The position numbers and the translations under genes are program-made. Under the pieces are notes generated by a model. It made no database searches. It saw only the letters and a program-made list of their open reading frames with translations, and was not told where the DNA came from. A stretch of 64,000 bases of DNA, from assembly GCA_030681645.1 (NCBI GenBank), contig JAUXRX010000007.1:124001-188000 (forward strand), given 5' to 3'. The DNA comes from Archangium sp. (lineage in GTDB: Bacteria; Myxococcota; Myxococcia; Myxococcales; Myxococcaceae). Shown one piece after another: positions 34,303-43,339 of the stretch (position 1 is its first letter; each line of letters opens with the position of its first letter).

Positions 34303-36354
34303 TCAGCTCTGCGCGACCGCCACCAAACGGCCGACGGGGCGAACCTGCAGCTCGGGGTCGAGCTCGCTGAAGGTGAGCACCGCGACCTCGGGGAACGCGC
34401 CCTCGATGAGGCGGCGCAGCATGCGGCGCACGTCGGGCGAGGAGAGCAGCACGCCCTTGCCCTGCCGCGCCACCCGCTTGACCCCTTCGATGATGGCGCC
34501 CGCGTCGGCGGGATCGATGGCCGCGCCGCCCTGCCGCAGGGTCTCTTCCACCGCGGGGTCGACGAGCCAGGCGAACAGCGGCCCGCTCTGCGAGAACTGG
34601 TGGCTGATCTGCCGCGCCAGCGCCACCCGGCACTTCTCGGCGAGCTGCGCGGCGTCACCCTCGGTGGTGGGAGAGACGAGCGCGTCGAGGATCGCGCGGA
34701 GGTTGCGAATGCTCACCTGCTCGTGGAGCAGCTTCTTGAGCACGTCAGTCATCAACGGCAGCGGCACCTTCTGCAGCGCCTCCTTCACCAGCGCGGGTGA
34801 CTGGGCCTCGAGCGAGGTGAGCGCGGCCTGCACCTCCTGCACCCCGAGGAACGACGCGGCGCGCTTCTTGAGCAACTGCGAGAGGTGATCGACCAGCAGG
34901 TCGCGACGGGAACGGGTCTGCAGGCCCTTGCGCTGCAGCGCCTCGCGGTCCTCGTTGACCGAAGCGAGCGCCCGGCCGAGCGCGTCCTGCACCTGCACCG
35001 CCTCGAGCCCGCCGGCCTTCAGGTCCGCGGCGTTGCCCAGCACGAACAGCGCGCCCTCGGGCACCTGCCCCCGGCCCGCCGGCACCTCGTCGACCGCCAG
35101 CGCGTACGAGCGCACCTGCAGCGGGGCCCCCGTGCGAACGCGGAAGGCCGGCACCCGCACGCCCAGGTCGAGGAAGAGCCGCTCGCGGACCGAGTTCAGG
35201 TCGACGTGCACGAAGGCCTGGCCGTCTTCTTCGACCAGCGGGGTGAGATCGGCGGCGAGATCGAGCAGCAGCGGCGCCACCGCGTGGACCTGTTCCTCGA
35301 GCTTCGAGGGCTGCGCAGCGGGGGCGACGCGGTCGTTCGGCTTCTTCACCGGGGCTTCCGCTTCCTTCGCGCGCACCCGGCGCAGCCCGAGCCCGACCAT
35401 CACCGCCAGCGCGGCGATGCCCAGGAAGGTGAAGTGCGGCATGCCCGGCATCGCCGCGAACGCGACGCACAACCCCGCCACCACGAAGAGCGCCTTGTGC
35501 TGGCCGAAGAACTGCGCGCCGATGTCGGTGCCCAGCGAGTCGTCTTCCTTCTCCGACGCGACGCGGGTCACCACGATGCCCGCCGCCACCGCGATGGCCA
35601 GCGAGGGAATCTGCGAGACCAGCCCGTCACCGATGGCGATGAGCGCGTAGGTGCTGGCGGCCTCCGCAGCCGTCATGCCGTTCTGCAGCACGCCGATCAC
35701 GATGCCGCCGAGCAGGTTGATGAGGGTGATGATGAGGCCGGCGATCACGTCGCCCTTCACGAACTTCATCGCGCCGTCCATCGAGCCGAAGAGCTGTGAT
35801 TCCCTCTCGAGCGCCCTGCGGCGTGCGCGCGCCTGGTCCTGGGTGATGGCGCCGGCGCGCAGGTCGGCGTCGATGCTCATCTGCTTGCCCGGCATCGCGT
35901 CGAGGGTGAAGCGCGCGCTCACCTCGGCCACGCGCTCGGCGCCCTTGGTCACCACCAGGAACTGCACCAGGGTGAGGATGGAGAAGATCACCGCGCCCAC
36001 CACGTAGTCACCGCGCACGACGAATTCGCCGAACGCCTGGATGATCTCGCCCGCGTGGCCTTCCGACAGCGCGAGCCGGGTCGACGACACGTTCATGGCC
36101 AGGCGGAAGAGCGTGGTGATGAGCAGCAGGGTGGGGAAGGTGGCGACCTTGAGCGCGTCCTTGGCGTAGAGCGCGGCCACCAGCAGCGAGACCGCGGCGG
36201 CGAGGTTGATGGCCAGGCCGATGTCGAGCAGCCAGCTCGGCAGGGGCACGATCATCGCGCCGATGATCATCGCCATCACGATCGCCAGCACCACGTCAGA
36301 CGACGCCTTCGCGCGGATCAGCACCTTCTCGACCACTGCGAGCACGCGGCTCAT
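34303..36354 (-). CDS. sctV: T3SS export gate protein SctV (FlhA family)
   Basis: SctV/FlhA forms the nonameric export gate and reads chaperone-cargo complexes. The N-terminal half has about eight membrane segments and the FHIPEP-type motif RLAMNVSSTRLALSEGHAGE (around residues 82-101); the C-terminal half is the cytoplasmic domain. Length 683 residues matches the family. Between them a charged linker (RVRAKEAEAPVKK) is typical. Its ATG overlaps the sctU stop by four bases; it is the last gene of the minus-strand T3SS operon. FlhA and SctV are hard to tell apart by sequence alone; the neighbouring SctJ argues for the non-flagellar type. Confidence 0.93.
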   Translation of the reverse strand: MSRVLAVVEKVLIRAKASSDVVLAIVMAMIIGAMIVPLPSWLLDIGLAINLAAAVSLLVAALYAKDALKVATFPTLLLITTLFRLAMNVSSTRLALSEGHAGEIIQAFGEFVVRGDYVVGAVIFSILTLVQFLVVTKGAERVAEVSARFTLDAMPGKQMSIDADLRAGAITQDQARARRRALERESQLFGSMDGAMKFVKGDVIAGLIITLINLLGGIVIGVLQNGMTAAEAASTYALIAIGDGLVSQIPSLAIAVAAGIVVTRVASEKEDDSLGTDIGAQFFGQHKALFVVAGLCVAFAAMPGMPHFTFLGIAALAVMVGLGLRRVRAKEAEAPVKKPNDRVAPAAQPSKLEEQVHAVAPLLLDLAADLTPLVEEDGQAFVHVDLNSVRERLFLDLGVRVPAFRVRTGAPLQVRSYALAVDEVPAGRGQVPEGALFVLGNAADLKAGGLEAVQVQDALGRALASVNEDREALQRKGLQTRSRRDLLVDHLSQLLKKRAASFLGVQEVQAALTSLEAQSPALVKEALQKVPLPLMTDVLKKLLHEQVSIRNLRAILDALVSPTTEGDAAQLAEKCRVALARQISHQFSQSGPLFAWLVDPAVEETLRQGGAAIDPADAGAIIEGVKRVARQGKGVLLSSPDVRRMLRRLIEGAFPEVAVLTFSELDPELQVRPVGRLVAVAQS

Positions 36355-37397
36355 GACTTCTCTCCGTTCTTGTCGGCGTCAGCCACCTCGAGCGCGACCT
36401 TCAGGATGGCGGCGGCGGCCTGGTACAGCTCTTCCGGCACCTCTTCGCCGACGTCGTAGTGAACCAGGCTGCGCGCCAGCGGAATGTCGCGCACCACGGG
36501 AATGCCCAGCGCCTGCGCTTCTCGTCGGATCTTCAAGGCGTCCTCCTCACGACCACGGGCCACGATGTACGGCGCCTCGCACTCGGCTTCGTCGTAGCGG
36601 AGCGCCACGGCGATGTGCGTCGGGTTCACCACCACCGCGGTGGCCTTCGCCACGCCACGCGCGGAGCCCCCCGCGGCGAGCTGCTTGTGCAGCGACTTCC
36701 GCTTCGCCTTCTGGTGCGGGTCGCCGTCTGAGTTCTTGTGCTCCTGCTTCACTTCCTGGTGCGACATCATCAGGTCCTTGACGTGGCGCCGCTTCGCGAG
36801 CGCCCAGTCGGCGACGCCGAGCACGAGCAGCACCACCGCCGCCTTCAGCACCACCGGCCGGAGCAAGCTGACCATCGCGCCGAAGGCCTGGGCGCCGTCG
36901 TAGTGCACGCTCGCGAGCGCGAGGCGCGCGTTCGACTGCACCGCGCTCCAGAAGAGCCAGCCGATGATCGCCGCGACCGCCAGCCCCTTGAGCACGTCGA
37001 CGAGATGGCGCACCGAGAAGAGCTTCTTCACGCCCTCGGTGAAGTCGAGGCGCTCGAGCTTCGGGCTCACCGCGTCGGCGTTGAACTGGAGCCCCGACAT
37101 CGCCACCGCAGACAACAGCGCAGCGCAGGTCGCGCCGGCGAGGCTGGGCGCGGCGCACAGCACCAGCACCCGAACACCCTGGTCGATCGCGTCGGCCGGC
37201 GCCGTCTCCTGGGCGCTGAGCAGGCCGCGCGTCCAACCCGCGAAGCGGCGCGTGGTGTCGTCGGCGAAGACGAGCGTGGCGCCCAGCCCTCCGAGCGTGA
37301 CGGCGGCCGAGGTGAAGAGCTTGCTCCGGGGAATCTGCCCCTTCTTCTGGGCGTCCCGGAGCTTCTTCGCCGTCGGCTGGTGGGTCTTCTCACTCAT
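36351..37397 (-). CDS. sctU: T3SS export switch protein SctU (FlhB family)
   Basis: SctU controls the switch from early to later substrates by cleaving itself. Four membrane segments lie in the first 200 residues, and the autocleavage motif NPTH spans residues 258-261 with the expected strand HIAVALRY after it. Length 348 residues is normal. ATG 37397 is preceded by a divergent unknown gene; the stop overlaps the sctV start. Confidence 0.93.
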   Translation of the reverse strand: MSEKTHQPTAKKLRDAQKKGQIPRSKLFTSAAVTLGGLGATLVFADDTTRRFAGWTRGLLSAQETAPADAIDQGVRVLVLCAAPSLAGATCAALLSAVAMSGLQFNADAVSPKLERLDFTEGVKKLFSVRHLVDVLKGLAVAAIIGWLFWSAVQSNARLALASVHYDGAQAFGAMVSLLRPVVLKAAVVLLVLGVADWALAKRRHVKDLMMSHQEVKQEHKNSDGDPHQKAKRKSLHKQLAAGGSARGVAKATAVVVNPTHIAVALRYDEAECEAPYIVARGREEDALKIRREAQALGIPVVRDIPLARSLVHYDVGEEVPEELYQAAAAILKVALEVADADKNGEKS

Positions 37398-37501
37398 GGG
37401 GCCGACCTCGCTTGAGCAGCCTTCGGGCCAATGTCGAGGCCAGTGAGATCAATGGCTTGCGTGTCGTCTCGGGCTCTGGCGCGGGACTAGGCTCTCGCCC
37501 G

Positions 37502-38587
37502 ATGGCCGAGGAGACGCACTACGAGTTCGTGCAGCGCCGCCGGGCGGAAGGTGCTGCGCCCGACGTGCTGAACGCCGAGCTGGTGGCGCGCGGGCTCGAT
37601 CGCGACGACGTGGCGCTGCTGCTCGGTCAGCAGGTCGTCGCCAGCCGGGATCTCACCACCCCCGCGGCGAGCGGCGCTGAGGGGACACCGTGGGCGCTGG
37701 TGAAGAAGCTCCGCGCCGAGGGGTTTCCACCCGACGCGGTCGCGCGCGAGCTCGAGCTGCGTGGTCACGCGCGCGACGACATCGAGGCGCTGCTGGCTGA
37801 CGAGACCGTGCGTCCGGCCGAGCCAGCCGCGGGTTCGGCCGGGAGCGGGGCGTCGATTCAGCTCATCTTCGGGGTCCTCCTCATCCTCGCGGGGGTGCTG
37901 CTGATCCTCGGAGGGCGCATCTCGTTGCTCTCGCTCGGGCTCATCGCAGCGGGCGTCGCGCGCGCGGCCAGCTCGTTCGCCGGCGAGCGGAGCACCCTCG
38001 CGCTCCAGACCGAGGCGCGACGGCAGATGGCCACGCTCCCTGTCGACGATCCGCGTGCACGCTGTGCCCTGCACCGCGAGTACGCGTCGATCGGCAGTTG
38101 TCCGCGCTGCGGCTCGTTCTGTTGTGCGAGGTGCACGCCCGCGCGCGGATTCGCCTCAGGGGTCGTCTGCATGCGCTGCCAGGCGCTCCCCGAAGTGCAG
38201 GCGCAGCGGCAGCAGCAGGCCTCGCGCCAGGCGGCGCTCACGCTGCTGACCGCGCCGGTGATGCTCGTGTTCCTCGCGGCGCTCGAGCTGCTCTTCATCA
38301 GCAAGACGCCTGACCTCCTCACTGCGCTCGGCGTGGTGGGCGTGGCGTGTTCGCCGTGGCTCCTGCTCGCGGCCGTGCAGGCGAAGGTGCGCAGCGGCTG
38401 GCCGGTGCTCGTCAGCGTGGTGCCGTGGTTGTTGGTCGAGATCCTCCTCACCATGGGGAGCGCTGGCGTCCAGGGCGGGCTGTGGCTCGTGCCGCTCGGG
38501 GCCGCGTTCTACGGGTGGATGAACACGAGACAGGCGGCCCGGCTCGAGGAGGCGCTCGTTCCTGCGGTCAGCCCTTCAGACCCATGA
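37502..38587 (+). CDS. membrane protein with duplicated N-terminal motif and B-box-like zinc site
   Basis: The 361-residue protein begins with two similar 38-residue helical units (YEFVQRRRAEGAAPDVLNAE... and WALVKKLRAEGFPPDAVARE...), followed by a pair of membrane helices, a Cys/His cluster (CALHREYASIGSCPRCGSFC onward, with CCARC and CMRC) resembling a B-box zinc finger, and about four C-terminal hydrophobic segments. Function unknown. It sits on the plus strand inside the T3SS region, splitting sctU from sctT, and its last 20 bases overlap the 3' end of sctT. Whether it belongs to the secretion system is open. Confidence 0.7.
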   Translation: MAEETHYEFVQRRRAEGAAPDVLNAELVARGLDRDDVALLLGQQVVASRDLTTPAASGAEGTPWALVKKLRAEGFPPDAVARELELRGHARDDIEALLADETVRPAEPAAGSAGSGASIQLIFGVLLILAGVLLILGGRISLLSLGLIAAGVARAASSFAGERSTLALQTEARRQMATLPVDDPRARCALHREYASIGSCPRCGSFCCARCTPARGFASGVVCMRCQALPEVQAQRQQQASRQAALTLLTAPVMLVFLAALELLFISKTPDLLTALGVVGVACSPWLLLAAVQAKVRSGWPVLVSVVPWLLVEILLTMGSAGVQGGLWLVPLGAAFYGWMNTRQAARLEEALVPAVSPSDP

Positions 38588-39368
38588 ACGAGAGCGAGAC
38601 CAGCTCGTCCGCGTGAGTCAGCGCGAAGTCCTGCAGGCGCGAGGCGATGAGCCCCACCATCAGCCACAGCACCGCGCCTCCCCCGAGGATCCGTAAGGGC
38701 GCGCCGGTCTCCTGCAGGTTCATGTTCGGTGAGGCGCGCGAGGCCAGGCCCAGGCAGGCGTCGATGGTGAGCGTGAGCCCCGCGATGGGCGCGCCGATGG
38801 CGAAGCCGGTCGCGAAGGCGGTGCCCACCAGCCCGGCGAGGTGCAGCGCGACGTCTTCGGTGTGGTGAAACGCGCCCGGCGCCACCAGCCCGTAGCTCTT
38901 CGTCAGCGCCGCCAGCATCAACGGCAACAGCGCGCCCGCGGAGCCGAGCGCGAGCAGCAGGTGGTACAGCGCGTCGCCCGTCGCCGCCTCCTTCGAGCCC
39001 GCCATCGGCAGCGCCGCCTCGGCCGAGCTCCCCCGGAAGAGATCGATGAAGCGGCCGCCCATGCGCGCGGCGTCGAAGGGCAGCGCCGCCACCAGCCCCA
39101 GCGAGGTGCCGAAGAGCAGCTCCTGCGCCGAGAGCGCCGCGAGGTCGAACGCGCCGTGCACTCCCGCTGGAGCGCCGACGCCGCCCGCGCCGTGAAGGAA
39201 CAGCGCCAGCGCCAGCACGAGGCCCAGCTTCACGTGCATCGGCGCGTGCGAGCCGCCGAAGAGCGGGCAGAGGAACGCGACGGGAATCAACCGGGCGCTG
39301 ATGAGCGCGATCGCCAGCACGTGCGGCTGCAGGGCCTCGATCGCCAGGTTCAGCGCCTGGGTGTTCAC
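38568..39368 (-). CDS. sctT: T3SS export apparatus protein SctT (FliR family)
   Basis: SctT/FliR is the helical cap partner of SctR and SctS in the export gate. The 266-residue protein has about six hydrophobic segments (ARLIPVAFLCPLFGG, LGLVLALALFLHG, LLFGTSLGLVAALPF and others). The GTG start at 39368 overlaps the sctS stop (GTGA), so the longer frame to 39434 is not used. Its 3' end overlaps an opposing gene by 20 bases. Confidence 0.9.
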   Translation of the reverse strand: MNTQALNLAIEALQPHVLAIALISARLIPVAFLCPLFGGSHAPMHVKLGLVLALALFLHGAGGVGAPAGVHGAFDLAALSAQELLFGTSLGLVAALPFDAARMGGRFIDLFRGSSAEAALPMAGSKEAATGDALYHLLLALGSAGALLPLMLAALTKSYGLVAPGAFHHTEDVALHLAGLVGTAFATGFAIGAPIAGLTLTIDACLGLASRASPNMNLQETGAPLRILGGGAVLWLMVGLIASRLQDFALTHADELVSLSFMGLKG

Positions 39369-39634
39369 GAGGCCACCATCGGCAGGGTGAGCATGAGCTG
39401 CGTGGTGAAGCGGGTGAGCTGAGCCCCGATCCACGGCCCGGCGATGACCAGCGCCAGCACCGCCGCGCAGAGCTTGGGCACCACCGAGAGCGTCGACTCC
39501 TGCACCTGGGTGGTGGCCTGGATGAGGCTCATCATGAAGCCGACGATGAGCGACGCGCCGATGGGAGGAAGAGACGCGAGCACCATCAACATCAGCGCTT
39601 CGCGCGCGACTCCGAGGAGAAGTGAGGTGTCCAT
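39365..39634 (-). CDS. sctS: T3SS export apparatus protein SctS (FliQ family)
   Basis: The 89-residue protein has the two-helix hairpin of SctS/FliQ (ALMLMVLASLPPIGASLIVG and the second segment LCAAVLALVIAGPWIG) with the intervening SLIQATTQVQESTLSVVPK motif. Four copies build the lower part of the export gate with SctR and SctT. Normal length. Confidence 0.94.
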   Translation of the reverse strand: MDTSLLLGVAREALMLMVLASLPPIGASLIVGFMMSLIQATTQVQESTLSVVPKLCAAVLALVIAGPWIGAQLTRFTTQLMLTLPMVAS

Positions 39635-39638
39635 GGCG

Positions 39639-40355
39639 TCACCGGTACCCGAGGATCAGCCCGCGGGAGAGCAGGGCCCAGCCGTCGACCGCGACGAAGA
39701 GCAGGATCTTGAACGGCAGGCTCACCTGGCTGGGGCTGAGCGTCTGCATGCCCAGCGCGAGCAGCACGTTGGCGATCAACATGTCGAGAATGAGGAAGGG
39801 CAGGAAGATCAGGAAGCCGATGATGAAGGCCTCCTTGAGCTCGGTGAGCACGAACGCAGGCACGATCACCGAGAGATCGCCGTCGCTCACCGCCGCCGCC
39901 TCGTCTTCGGGCCGCAGCTCGCGCGCCATGTCGACGAAGCGGGCCCGCTCTTCGGCGCTGCCGTGCTTGACCAGGAAGTCCTTGAGCGGCTGCAGCACCG
40001 TGCCCGCCGCCGACATCATCGCCACCGCGTCGGGTCCCTCGCTCCAGGTGGCGCGGCCCTGCGTCCACATCTTCTCGAAGGTCGGCGCCATCACCGTCGC
40101 CGACAGCACCGCGGCGAGGCCGGTGAGCACCATGGTCGGAGGTGCCTGCTGCGTACCCAGCGCCGAGCGCACGATCGAGAGCACCACCACGATCTTCGAG
40201 AAGCTGGTGAGCATCATGATGGCGAAGGGGATGACCGCCATCAGCGCGAGCAGCCCCATCATCTGCACCTGGTTGCTGGCGAAGCCGTCTGGCGGCAGCT
40301 CAGCGCTCTTCGCGAAGGCGGGTGCGGCGAGCAGGACGAACGGCAGCGGCTTCAT
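39639..40355 (-). CDS. sctR: T3SS export apparatus protein SctR (FliP family)
   Basis: The 238-residue protein matches SctR/FliP: MMLTSFSKIVVVLSIVRSAL, the PLKDFLVKHG segment and LKEAFIIGFLIFLPFLILDM. It starts with a signal peptide-like segment (MKPLPFVLLAAPAFAKSAE), a trait typical of flagellar FliP rather than of most non-flagellar SctR proteins. Its ATG overlaps the stop of the FliO-like gene by four bases. Confidence 0.94.
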   Translation of the reverse strand: MKPLPFVLLAAPAFAKSAELPPDGFASNQVQMMGLLALMAVIPFAIMMLTSFSKIVVVLSIVRSALGTQQAPPTMVLTGLAAVLSATVMAPTFEKMWTQGRATWSEGPDAVAMMSAAGTVLQPLKDFLVKHGSAEERARFVDMARELRPEDEAAAVSDGDLSVIVPAFVLTELKEAFIIGFLIFLPFLILDMLIANVLLALGMQTLSPSQVSLPFKILLFVAVDGWALLSRGLILGYR

Positions 40356-40753
40356 GACGGCGCTCCTTCTTCTTCGGTGAGGGCGGGGTGGCTGACCTTC
40401 GGGCCGGGCAGCGCGACCCGGGTGGGGCGGCGCGCGGGGCTGATCTTCGCGAAGCCGTCGCCGTGAACGACGAGGTACGGCTTGCCATCGACTTCGATCA
40501 ACGCGAGCCCGGTGCGCTGCGACAGCCCCACGCGCTGCACGACGTTGAGGCGGGGCGCGGTCTTGAACTTCGACGCGAGGTCCAGCCCGCCGCGCGCGCG
40601 AATGAACCAGAACGCGAGGCCACCCGCCGCCGTCAGGCCGAGGAGCACGCGGGCCGTGGTCGCCGCCGAGGCACCCTGCGCCGCGGCGAGGAGCGGCGCG
40701 ACCAGCGCCAGGAGCGCCGCGCCGATGAGCTTGTGACGGGGGGAGAGCGTCAT
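40352..40753 (-). CDS. FliO-like membrane protein of the T3SS locus
   Basis: The 133-residue protein has a signal/anchor region, a membrane segment at about residues 33-50 and then LNVVQRVGLSQRTGLALIEVDGKPYLV, which fits the FliO motif (conserved VVQRxxLxxRxxLxLVEVxGxxxL). FliO helps assemble FliP rings in flagellar systems and is generally absent from non-flagellar T3SS. Its position directly before sctR equals the fliO-fliP order. The assignment by motif and position is fairly firm; function here is inferred. Confidence 0.75.
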   Translation of the reverse strand: MTLSPRHKLIGAALLALVAPLLAAAQGASAATTARVLLGLTAAGGLAFWFIRARGGLDLASKFKTAPRLNVVQRVGLSQRTGLALIEVDGKPYLVVHGDGFAKISPARRPTRVALPGPKVSHPALTEEEGAPS

Positions 40754-40761
40754 GGCGGGCC

Positions 40762-41910
40762 TCAGAACATCGAGATGATGCGCGCGCCGATCTCGCCTTC
40801 GATCTCGACGAGCTCCGCCCGGGCGACGGCCTTGTCGCCGATGCGAACGATCACCTGCTGCGCCGCGTTGATGTGCAGCGGCAAGACGCTGCCGGGGCGC
40901 ACGTTGCCGAGCTGGTGCAGCGGCAGGCGGAGGCGGGTGAGCTCGATCTCGACTTCGACGGGGAGGGTGGGATCAGCCTGCGACATGTCGGACTCCTGGG
41001 TGGGGCGCTCGAAGGCGCGGGTGAGGGTGAAGCCTGCTTCGGTGAAGGTGCCGCGCAGCTCGAACGACGGGCCGATGAGCCGGCCCGGGCCGGCCAGGCC
41101 CGCGGGGTGGTGAGAGAGGCCCTCGAAGAGCACGACGTCTCCGCAGGTCAGCGCGGCGGCCTCGGCCCGCGGGAGCACCGCGCTGCCCACGAGGCATCGC
41201 GCTGGCAGCGTCGCGGTGGCCACCTCCTCGAGCAGGGAGGCGCAGGCCTCGTGCGGCATGGCGTCGAACTTCGCCTGCACCCACAGCGCGGGCAGCAGCA
41301 GGCGGCCCAGGCACTTCGTCTCACCGAGCTCGAGCGCCAGCTCGATCGCCACGTGGCGCAGCCGCGCGTCGACCTGGTGGAGCACCTCGCTGCGGTCCAG
41401 CGTGAGCGAGACCAGGCGCGGGCTCAGCGAGGCGAAGACCTGTTCCCCGCGCAGCTCGGCGAGGGTCGAGAGCGCGACCCAGCCCAGCGCGGCTTCTTCG
41501 ATGTGCGAGAGCCGGGTGGGGATGCCCACCGGCTCCTGGCCACCGGTGATGCGGCCGATGATCGCGCCCGTCGCGAGCGGGTCGAGCTCGAGGATTCCCA
41601 CCGCCTCACCGCCGAACTCGAGCGTGAGAAACAGCGCGCGCCCTGCGAGGTGGGTGAAGGGGTGAATGGTCGAGGGCAGCAGCGACGCCTTGCACGTGAG
41701 CGTCGACTTGAGCTGCGTCGCCAGCTTCTGCGCGACGCGTGTGCTCGCTTCGGTCAGCGCGGCGCAGACGGCCGGGCGCGCGTTGATCGCCAGGTGCGCG
41801 CGGGTGAGCTTCTGCGTGGGCGCGAGGCGAACCCTGTTCGCCGCGGGGCTCCGGTCTTTCACCGCCGCCGGAGTGGGGACCGTTTCAGTGATGAGCGTCG
41901 TCTCGTCCAT
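40762..41910 (-). CDS. sctQ: T3SS cytosolic sorting-platform protein SctQ (FliM/FliN family)
   Basis: The 382-residue protein ends in a SpoA domain (PVEVEIELTRLRLPLHQLGN, PGSVLPLHINAAQQVIVRIGDKAVARAELVEIEGEIGARI as two blocks) typical of FliN/SctQ; a second, less clear SpoA-like region lies upstream. SctQ forms the cytosolic pods that sort cargo. ATG 41910 has GAGGA five bases upstream; an upstream in-frame ATG (41955) adds 15 residues and is less well placed. The 200-base gap upstream may hold its own promoter. A single SpoA at the end is what is clearly visible. Confidence 0.87.
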   Translation of the reverse strand: MDETTLITETVPTPAAVKDRSPAANRVRLAPTQKLTRAHLAINARPAVCAALTEASTRVAQKLATQLKSTLTCKASLLPSTIHPFTHLAGRALFLTLEFGGEAVGILELDPLATGAIIGRITGGQEPVGIPTRLSHIEEAALGWVALSTLAELRGEQVFASLSPRLVSLTLDRSEVLHQVDARLRHVAIELALELGETKCLGRLLLPALWVQAKFDAMPHEACASLLEEVATATLPARCLVGSAVLPRAEAAALTCGDVVLFEGLSHHPAGLAGPGRLIGPSFELRGTFTEAGFTLTRAFERPTQESDMSQADPTLPVEVEIELTRLRLPLHQLGNVRPGSVLPLHINAAQQVIVRIGDKAVARAELVEIEGEIGARIISMF

Positions 41911-42056
41911 GGCGGTCCTCTTTTCAGGGACCGGGCCAGCGGAAAGTTGCTGCAATTACAGCGAGTTATGGAGCAGTAGGGCGTCCCGTCCGCTGGACTG
42001 GCATCCGGGTGCGGAATCGGGGCCGTTGGCGCCCAAGCGCGCAGGACGGCGCGGCG

Positions 42057-42083
42057 CCCCTCGACTCCGCTCGGGGTGAACGG
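42057..42083. repeat. dispersed repeat CCCCTCGACTCCGCTCGGGG family, copy 2
   Basis: The 27-base word (CCCCTCGACTCCGCTCGG plus GGTGAACGG) matches the copy at 57832-57858 and is related to that at 23710-23730. It lies in the gap between the two T3SS gene groups, upstream of sctQ, and could mark a boundary between transcription units. Confidence 0.75.
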
Positions 42084-42113
42084 ATGAGCTCGACCGCCAG
42101 GGGCGGTCCGGAC

Positions 42114-42530
42114 CTAGCGCGACGCTTCCTTCACCAGCCGCGCTGCGAGCGCGCGCACCGCCACCGGGAACCCGGTCGCACCTTCCACGAACTGGGGAAA
42201 CTGCGCGCGCACGGCGGGGGGCAGCGACGCCACGATGGCCGCACGCAGGTCCCCGCTCGTCTTCACCACCAACTGCTGGATCCGCTCGCCCGCGTCGGGG
42301 CGTACGCCGAACTCGTGCGCGAGGCGGGCCTGCCGGCGCGCCGAGTCCCACTGCTTCATGTCCTGCGCGAAGGCGCTCGCTCTCTCCTGCGACGGCTTCG
42401 AGAAGCCCGCCAGCAGCTCGTCAGCGCGGCCCTTGTGAATCGCGGCCACGAACAACGCCACGCGCTCGGGGAAGCCCATCACCTGGAGCGCCTGGTGGTT
42501 CTTCCTCCGCTCGACGCGCGTCGTGGTCAT
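42114..42530 (-). CDS. unknown protein in the fliG/SctK position of the T3SS locus
   Basis: The 138-residue all-helical protein has no motif I can name with confidence. It follows sctJ by three bases, the position of fliG in flagellar operons, and its helices (ERVALFVAAIHKGRADELLAG, LRAAIVASLPPAVRAQFPQF) have a faint FliG-like flavour. SctK or a FliG-like adaptor between the SctJ ring and SctQ is possible; the assignment is open. The repeat copy lies just downstream. Confidence 0.5.
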   Translation of the reverse strand: MTTTRVERRKNHQALQVMGFPERVALFVAAIHKGRADELLAGFSKPSQERASAFAQDMKQWDSARRQARLAHEFGVRPDAGERIQQLVVKTSGDLRAAIVASLPPAVRAQFPQFVEGATGFPVAVRALAARLVKEASR

Positions 42531-42533
42531 GAC

Positions 42534-43334
42534 TCAGGCCACCTTTCGCTGAATCGCGGGGTTGATCACCGGGCGCTGCGCGGGCGGGGTGGGCACGGCG
42601 GGGGCGGCAGCGGCCGACGTCGGGCGCTTGCTCGCGCGCAACCGCCACGAGAGGAACACCACCAGCATCGCCACCGCCGAGAGTGACAACCCGAGCACGA
42701 TCACGAGCGGCCGCATGCCCGGGCCGGTGTCTTCACGCACCGGCGCCGTCGGAATCGTCACCGGGTCGATCACCAGCACCACGTCGTCGGCGTTGAGCCC
42801 GTCGACCGCGGCCGCGACCAGGGCGCGGAGCTCTGCGCGCTGCATCTGCAGCTTCTCCAGGGCGGCAGGCTGCACCCGCACCAGCACCGACGCCTTCGAA
42901 GGCACCGCCATTGCGCCCGGCCGGGGCGGCGCCGGCACGACGAGCTCGACCGCGACCGAGGCCACCCCGTCCATCGTCTCGAGCGATTCTTCGATGTCGC
43001 CTTCCTGGGCCTCGAGCTGGCGGAGGCGCTCGGCCGAGGGCGTGTCGATCAGCCCCACGCTCGCGGCGAGCGTCTGCGTCTTGAGGCGCGGGGGCCGGGG
43101 CAGCTTGAGCTCGTTGAGCACGCGCATCGCCTCGGTGGCCTGCGCGTCGTCGAGCTCGATCGCCCAGGTGGGCTTCTTGCCCTTCTCGGGCACCTTCTTC
43201 ACCTCGAAGCCGCGCGCGACGAGCGCCGAGACGATCTCGTTGGCGTCGCGCTCGTCGAGGCCGTGCTGGATCTGCGTGGAGCACGCGCTGAAGACGAAAG
43301 CCGCGAGGATGATGCAGCGAAGGGGGCGGTTCAT
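42534..43334 (-). CDS. sctJ: T3SS inner membrane ring lipoprotein SctJ
   Basis: SctJ (YscJ/PrgK) builds the inner ring. The 266-residue precursor has lipobox FSAC (C18), the ring-building domains (DERDANEIVSALVARGFEVKK and MDGVASVAVELVVPAP) and one membrane segment at about 203-226. Flagellar FliF is about twice as long and lacks a lipobox, so this gene identifies the system as non-flagellar. ATG 43334 is six bases after sctI. It is followed by the unknown gene at 42114. Confidence 0.92.
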   Translation of the reverse strand: MNRPLRCIILAAFVFSACSTQIQHGLDERDANEIVSALVARGFEVKKVPEKGKKPTWAIELDDAQATEAMRVLNELKLPRPPRLKTQTLAASVGLIDTPSAERLRQLEAQEGDIEESLETMDGVASVAVELVVPAPPRPGAMAVPSKASVLVRVQPAALEKLQMQRAELRALVAAAVDGLNADDVVLVIDPVTIPTAPVREDTGPGMRPLVIVLGLSLSAVAMLVVFLSWRLRASKRPTSAAAAPAVPTPPAQRPVINPAIQRKVA

Positions 43335-43339
43335 GGGGT

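Noticed and set aside
34303-41910. flagellar operon
   Set aside because: The order is flagellum-like, but SctJ at 42534 is a short lipoprotein, not FliF, and no flagellin, hook or motor genes are present.
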